Source: an uncultured Mycoplasmatota bacterium (GTDB lineage: Bacteria > Bacillota_I > Bacilli_A > RF39 > UBA660). Taken from it: 64,000 nt of DNA. How positions within the stretch are numbered: the stretch's first letter is position 1; every line of letters begins with the position of its first letter. The notes beneath the pieces are model-generated. The model worked only from the letters and a program-made list of their open reading frames with translations, did no database searches and had not been told where the DNA came from. Positions 60,484-64,000 of this stretch are shown here, in pieces. A program made the translations under genes and the position numbers. The stretch spans positions 128,820-192,819 of the forward strand of contig CALEBF010000012.1 in assembly GCA_937944975.1 (NCBI GenBank). Reading direction: 5' to 3'.

Positions 60484-60960
60484 TTATAATTCTATTAAAC
60501 TATTTTCAAAATCTTTCACATAGTATTTTATATTTTTTGTTCCTTTTGAAACGATAGTGTGTCCTTCTTCTTCAAGTAATCTTTTTTGTAGTTCTATTGC
60601 TTCAGGATATTTTACATTTAATTCGCCATCTGATTTTAATGTTCGCCAATAAGGGGTAATATCTTCATTTCTTTGGTAACTAGCCCAAGCAACTATATTT
60701 ACAAATATTCCTGCTGTCATTGGATCAGTAAAATCGGCATTATTTTGTTTTGCGAGATAATCTCTCATTTGACTTACTGTAACTAATTTCCCTTTTGGAA
60801 CTTTTTTCATAAGGTTGTCATAATAAAGTGGTGGTGCAAAAAACATTTTAGTTCCACCATACTTTTTTATTGTTTTTTCATCTTCGACTATTTGTATTTT
60901 AGGCATATCCTTATTATTTTTCATCATAGCATTAAAATCCTTTTTGTTTTCATTAGCCAT
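60484..60960 (-). CDS. MGMT-family (alkyltransferase-like) protein
   Basis: 158 residues. VPKGKLVTVSQMRDYLAKQNN and the later TPYWRTLKSDGELN then LLEEEGHTIVSKG resemble the DNA-binding domain of O6-alkylguanine methyltransferases, but the PCHR motif is replaced by PYWR, so the acceptor Cys is missing, as in alkyltransferase-like proteins that bind damage without repairing it. A basic N-terminal extension (MANENKKDFNAMMKNNKDM) precedes. It follows the small membrane gene at 60984. Confidence 0.65.
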   Translation of the reverse strand: MANENKKDFNAMMKNNKDMPKIQIVEDEKTIKKYGGTKMFFAPPLYYDNLMKKVPKGKLVTVSQMRDYLAKQNNADFTDPMTAGIFVNIVAWASYQRNEDITPYWRTLKSDGELNVKYPEAIELQKRLLEEEGHTIVSKGTKNIKYYVKDFENSLIEL

Positions 60961-60970
60961 ACTATCAACT

Positions 60971-60993
60971 CACTTTCAAATTACTATTTATTT
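60971..60993. repeat. Gene-junction repeat, copy 2
   Basis: Identical to copy 1 over 23 bases; on the minus strand it ends the gene at 60984 with TAG TAA and leads to the start of the gene at 60960. Confidence 0.7.
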
Positions 60994-61172
60994 TTTTCTT
61001 TTTTAAATTTTTCATAAACTGCTAATTGAGAAAATATAGCACAGAATAAACTTGGAATTACAGCATATCCTGCATTTACTTGTCCTTTATTAAACAATAC
61101 ATAACCTGCACCTATAAAAGTTATAATCATAAACATAAGTGTTAAAACTCTAAATATTTTTTCTTTATTCAT
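60984..61172 (-). CDS. Small membrane protein, two helices
   Basis: 62 residues with two hydrophobic helices (about 8-26 and 35-52) and a Lys-rich end. GAGYVLFNKG and AVIPSLFCAIFSQL are seen in other small uncharacterised Firmicutes membrane proteins. ATG follows GGGAGG. Function unknown. It is the first gene of the row and is preceded by a partial junction repeat at 61188. Confidence 0.6.
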   Translation of the reverse strand: MNKEKIFRVLTLMFMIITFIGAGYVLFNKGQVNAGYAVIPSLFCAIFSQLAVYEKFKKEKNK

Positions 61173-61187
61173 TTTTTACCTCCCATA

Positions 61188-61200
61188 CAAATTACTATTT
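61188..61200. repeat. Gene-junction repeat, partial copy 3
   Basis: CAAATTACTATTT, 13 bases matching the core of copies 1 and 2. It lies upstream of the first gene of the row, where no upstream gene is present. Confidence 0.45.
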
Positions 61201-61273
61201 AACGTTCTGTTTAGATCATTATACCATTTATTTTTAAAATGAAAAAGATAATACTATAGAGAAATATGAACAT

Positions 61274-61300
61274 GAAAAAACTAGGCAAAATACCTAGTTT
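61274..61300 (-). terminator. Terminator of the tRNA gene
   Basis: Minus strand AACTAGG, 7-base loop, CCTAGTT and TTTT. It lies 13 bases after the tRNA. Confidence 0.8.
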
Positions 61301-61312
61301 TGATTTTCTATA

Positions 61313-61389
61313 TGGTAGCGACGGAGGGGATCGAACCCCCGACCTTTCGGGTATGAACCGAACGCTCTAGCCAGCTGAGCTACATCGCC
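61313..61389 (-). tRNA. tRNA-Met (CAU), elongator type
   Basis: 77 nt, with CCA encoded. The 5' end is GGCGATG, which pairs with CGTCGCT (two G-U pairs). The anticodon arm is TTCGG-TTCATAC-CCGAA, giving CAU, and the T arm is GGGGG-TTCGATC-CCCTC. The acceptor and general sequence match elongator tRNA-Met of Firmicutes rather than initiator tRNA; tRNA-Ile with lysidine is less likely. It has its own promoter and terminator. Confidence 0.95.
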
Positions 61390-61409
61390 ATATCAAAGTC
61401 AACGTATTC

Positions 61410-61438
61410 ATTATATCAAACACATCGACATTTGACAA
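61410..61438 (-). promoter_or_regulatory. Promoter of the tRNA-Met gene
   Basis: Minus strand TTGTCA, 17 bases, TATAAT, about 20 bases before the tRNA. Confidence 0.8.
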
Positions 61439-61457
61439 TATCTTTTTTACATTTTTA

Positions 61458-62966
61458 TTATTTTTGTCTTTCGATTAACGATTCTCCTGTCATTTCTTCA
61501 GGCTTTTCTAACCCCATTAAATCCAAGATCGTCGGTGCGATATCACCAAGTTTTCCTGGGTGTAATTTCAGTCCTCTCTCCGTGATGATGAACGGAACTG
61601 GATTGGTCGTATGAGCCGTTAAAATGTTATCATTTTCATCTAACATTTCTTCACAATTTCCATGATCGGCAGTTACAATTAAAATACCGCCTAATTCCAT
61701 AACACGATCATAAATCTTTTTAAGATCACGATCTACAGTTTCCACTGCTTCTATCGCTGCTTCTAAAACACCTGTATGCCCTACCATATCTCCATTCGCA
61801 AAATTTAAAATAACTAAATCTGTATGAGGCAATTCTGCTAAAAGTTTTTCTGTTACTTCATCTGCGCTCATCGATGGTTTTAAGTCATATGTAGCAACTT
61901 TAGGAGATGGTATCAATATCTTCTTTTCGTTTTTATATTCTACTTCTTTTCCACCATCAAAGAAGAACGTAACATGAGCATATTTCTCTGTTTCTGCAAT
62001 TCTCAACTGAGATAAGTTTTGTTTTTCAATATATTCTCCTAAGATATTCGCAAGTTCTGGATCGTTGAATGCATGGGGTGCTTTTACCGTATTTACAACA
62101 GGTAACATCGTAATCGTCTTGACGTTGTGAAACTCTACTGTTTCCATGTCAACTTCCGTTGGGTTGGTAATAGCTGTAAATAATTCACGTAAGCGATCCT
62201 TTCTGAAATTATATGCGATCACTCCATCGTTTTCTTCGACATTTCCATGTTCCGTAAATTTCGCAGGCAAGAAAAACTCATCGATTACTTCGTTGTGGTA
62301 ACTTTTTTCAATATAATCGTGAATTGATGGTTCTACTTCTCCCACGTTATTTACGATGACATCATATGCCTTTTTAAGTCTATCAAAATTATTATCGCGA
62401 TCCATCGCGTAATATCTTCCACTGACAGATGCGATCGTTCCAAATCCTAATGCCTTTAATTTTTCTTCTACTTTTGAAAGATACTGATATGCACTTTTTG
62501 GTGCGACATCTCTACCATCTGTAAATAGATGAAGATAGACATTTTTTACATTTTCCTTTTGGCACATATCTAAAAGTGCTAACAAATGATTAATATGAGA
62601 GTGGACACCCCCATCACTAATGAGTCCCATAATGTGCAATTTTGAATTGTTTTCTTTGACATGATTCATAACACTTTTGATGACGTCGTTTTCAAAAAAC
62701 GTCTTTGTTTCAATCGCTTGATTGATGAGTTCAAGTGGTTGATATACAATTCTCCCTGCACCAATATTCATATGTCCTACTTCGCTATTTCCCATTTGTC
62801 CCTTTGGTAGCCCAACAAGCTGTCCTGATGCTGTTAAAGTCGTATGTGGGTATTCATTCCACAACTGATTAAAAACAGGATTATTCGCAAGCGCTACCGC
62901 ATTTCCATGCGTTTCTTCTCTCAATCCATATCCATCTAAAATCGTGAGTACGATTGGTTTTTTCAT
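61458..62966 (-). CDS. gpmI: Cofactor-independent phosphoglycerate mutase
   Basis: 502 residues. LTILDGYGLREE at the start, GQMGNSEVGHMNIGAGRIVYQ with the phosphorylated Ser at 61, and the C-terminal metal ligands in ANGDMVGHTG and VTADHGNCEEM give a complete enzyme of two manganese. It converts 3- to 2-phosphoglycerate in glycolysis. Start: ATG after TAGGAGGAT. A TATAAT box lies about 45 bases upstream, shared intergenic space with the divergent DUF1848 gene. Confidence 0.97.
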   Translation of the reverse strand: MKKPIVLTILDGYGLREETHGNAVALANNPVFNQLWNEYPHTTLTASGQLVGLPKGQMGNSEVGHMNIGAGRIVYQPLELINQAIETKTFFENDVIKSVMNHVKENNSKLHIMGLISDGGVHSHINHLLALLDMCQKENVKNVYLHLFTDGRDVAPKSAYQYLSKVEEKLKALGFGTIASVSGRYYAMDRDNNFDRLKKAYDVIVNNVGEVEPSIHDYIEKSYHNEVIDEFFLPAKFTEHGNVEENDGVIAYNFRKDRLRELFTAITNPTEVDMETVEFHNVKTITMLPVVNTVKAPHAFNDPELANILGEYIEKQNLSQLRIAETEKYAHVTFFFDGGKEVEYKNEKKILIPSPKVATYDLKPSMSADEVTEKLLAELPHTDLVILNFANGDMVGHTGVLEAAIEAVETVDRDLKKIYDRVMELGGILIVTADHGNCEEMLDENDNILTAHTTNPVPFIITERGLKLHPGKLGDIAPTILDLMGLEKPEEMTGESLIERQK

Positions 62967-63045
62967 TTTATCATCCTCCTATATTGATTTTGACTACGTT
63001 ACCATTATACCATGATTCCCTCAGTTTCTCTATCTTTTTCTCACA

Positions 63046-63074
63046 TTGTATTCTCATTATAAATATGATACGAT
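63046..63074 (+). promoter_or_regulatory. Promoter of the DUF1848 gene
   Basis: TTGTAT, 17 bases, TACGAT; the -10 is weak. It is divergent from gpmI. Confidence 0.5.
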
Positions 63075-63098
63075 ACCTAATACATGGGTGGTGAGATT

Positions 63099-63983
63099 AT
63101 GATATTAAACGTCAGTGGTAGAACCGATATTGTTGCCTATTATACTCCCTGGTTTTTAAATCGCATCAAAGCGGGGTTCTTCGATGTACGCAACCCATTC
63201 TATCCAAAACAAGTGAGTCGCATTTTCTATCGTGATGTCGATGCGATCGTATTTTGTACGAAAAATCCAATTCCTATCATTCCACACTTATCCGAAATAC
63301 AAAAGCCATGTGTATTTCATATCACAATCACTCCATATAAAAAAGAAATCGAACCACATATTCCTCCAAAAAGAAAAATAATAGAGGCCGCGAAACAAGT
63401 CTCTAATGTCATTGGAAAACGTTTTGTATATATTCGCTACGATCCCATTTTTTTAAATTCTACTTATACCCTTGACTATCACGTTCGTGCATTTCGTCAT
63501 CTCTGTGAACTATTAGATGGTTATACGACACATATCATCGTATCCTTTCTAGATCATTATAAAAACGTAGATAAAAATAAAGATATTCTAGACGAACATC
63601 CACTCACCGAGAAGGATTACGAATTCATAGGAACCAATTTTAGTGCGATCGCAAAAGAGCATCACATGACGGTTCAAACATGCGCAGAACATCGTAATTT
63701 AAAAGAATATGGCTTTATTGTAGACGATTGCATTAGTAAAAATTTAGCTTATCTTCTCACGAAAAAGACAAATTTCAAAGAATGGAAAGCTAGAAATAAA
63801 ATGTGTCACTGTGTTGAAATGGTCGATATCGGTGCATATAATAGTTGTTTTCATAAATGTAAATATTGCTATGCCAATTATAGCGAAGAAAAAATCGAAT
63901 CCAACATGAAACAACACGATCCAAATAGTTCTCTTCTAATTGGAACATTATCAGATGAAGACCAGATTAAAACAAGAAAATAA
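63099..63983 (+). CDS. DUF1848 iron-sulfur protein
   Basis: About 294 residues from the ATG at 63099, preferred since GGTGGTGAG is just upstream; the frame opens at 63084 inside that site. The start MILNVSGRTDIVAYYTPWFLN, DAIVFCTKNPIP and HITITPYKKEIEPHIP are characteristic of DUF1848, and the end CFHKCKYCYANY has the CxxxCxxC-like cluster that in this family resembles a radical-SAM or DNA-photolyase-type iron-sulfur site placed at the C-terminus. The reaction is not known. It is divergent from gpmI and ends in a terminator at the window edge. Confidence 0.88.
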   Translation: MILNVSGRTDIVAYYTPWFLNRIKAGFFDVRNPFYPKQVSRIFYRDVDAIVFCTKNPIPIIPHLSEIQKPCVFHITITPYKKEIEPHIPPKRKIIEAAKQVSNVIGKRFVYIRYDPIFLNSTYTLDYHVRAFRHLCELLDGYTTHIIVSFLDHYKNVDKNKDILDEHPLTEKDYEFIGTNFSAIAKEHHMTVQTCAEHRNLKEYGFIVDDCISKNLAYLLTKKTNFKEWKARNKMCHCVEMVDIGAYNSCFHKCKYCYANYSEEKIESNMKQHDPNSSLLIGTLSDEDQIKTRK

Positions 63984-64000
63984 GCAGTCCCCTGCTTATT
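63979..64000 (+). terminator. Terminator of the DUF1848 gene (cut by the window edge)
   Basis: AATAAGCAG and CTGCTTATT pair over nine bases across TCCC; the T run would lie beyond 64000. Confidence 0.65.

Noticed and set aside
61313..61389. tRNA-Ile2 (lysidine) or initiator tRNA-Met
   Set aside because: The first acceptor pair is G-U and the whole sequence matches elongator tRNA-Met of Firmicutes; initiator tRNAs have a mismatched 1-72 pair and three G-C pairs in the anticodon stem.

Overview
The window is AT-rich, uses TGA as a stop, and encodes peptidoglycan-linked functions (MurT/GatD, UppP, a DUF368 transporter, CHAP and M23 hydrolases), Smc, AddAB, ABC-F ATPases and an S-box (SAM-I) riboswitch. 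This fits a cell-walled, low-GC Gram-positive bacterium (Bacillota, or a close Bacilli/Erysipelotrichia/RF39-like gut lineage). Formate-tetrahydrofolate ligase, DUF1848, flavodoxins and the absence of respiratory genes suggest an anaerobe. Almost every gene lies on the minus strand; exceptions are the partial sulfotransferase, the gene at 869, the transglutaminase-like gene at 34231, a small RNA at 45248 and the last gene.

Layout. 1-6400: end of an aryl-sulfate sulfotransferase, an unknown exported protein, ylmH with an ABC-F gene, and three tandem paralogous membrane proteins, each with its own promoter. 6400-9600: a surface protein, a GT2 glycosyltransferase and a GT-C-like membrane protein in one operon. 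9600-18600: smc, tcdA, a TM2 protein, metK behind a SAM-I riboswitch that itself follows a probable 6S RNA, ttcA, and a DUF368-uppP lipid-carrier operon. 18600-29300: addB-addA, then murT-gatD-gltS-amidohydrolase. 29300-36500: a small orphan transcription unit, a TetR-controlled heterodimeric ABC exporter, a transglutaminase-like gene and fhs. 36500-41100: yqxD followed by a 1019-residue protein of repeated sigma region-4-like helix-turn-helix units, and an endolysin-like M23 enzyme. 41100-49400: redox lipoproteins, membrane-anchored XRE regulators, a leader-peptide-controlled ABC-F gene, a probable type I toxin-antitoxin locus, a DUF5661-like gene, an ABC-2 transporter and a CHAP hydrolase. 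49400-57000: rarA, a MerR-flavodoxin operon, an alkylation-repair operon and more XRE regulators. 57000-61200: small accessory genes with a repeated gene-junction sequence. 61200-64000: tRNA-Met, gpmI and a DUF1848 gene.

The strongest candidates for undescribed biology are the multi-HTH repeat protein at 36502-39561, the 27-residue hydrophobic peptide with an overlapping antisense RNA at 45248-45495, the attenuator-type leader of the ABC-F gene at 45087-45160, the tandem membrane-protein family at 4055-6371, and a GatD homologue that seems to have lost its catalytic Cys and His.
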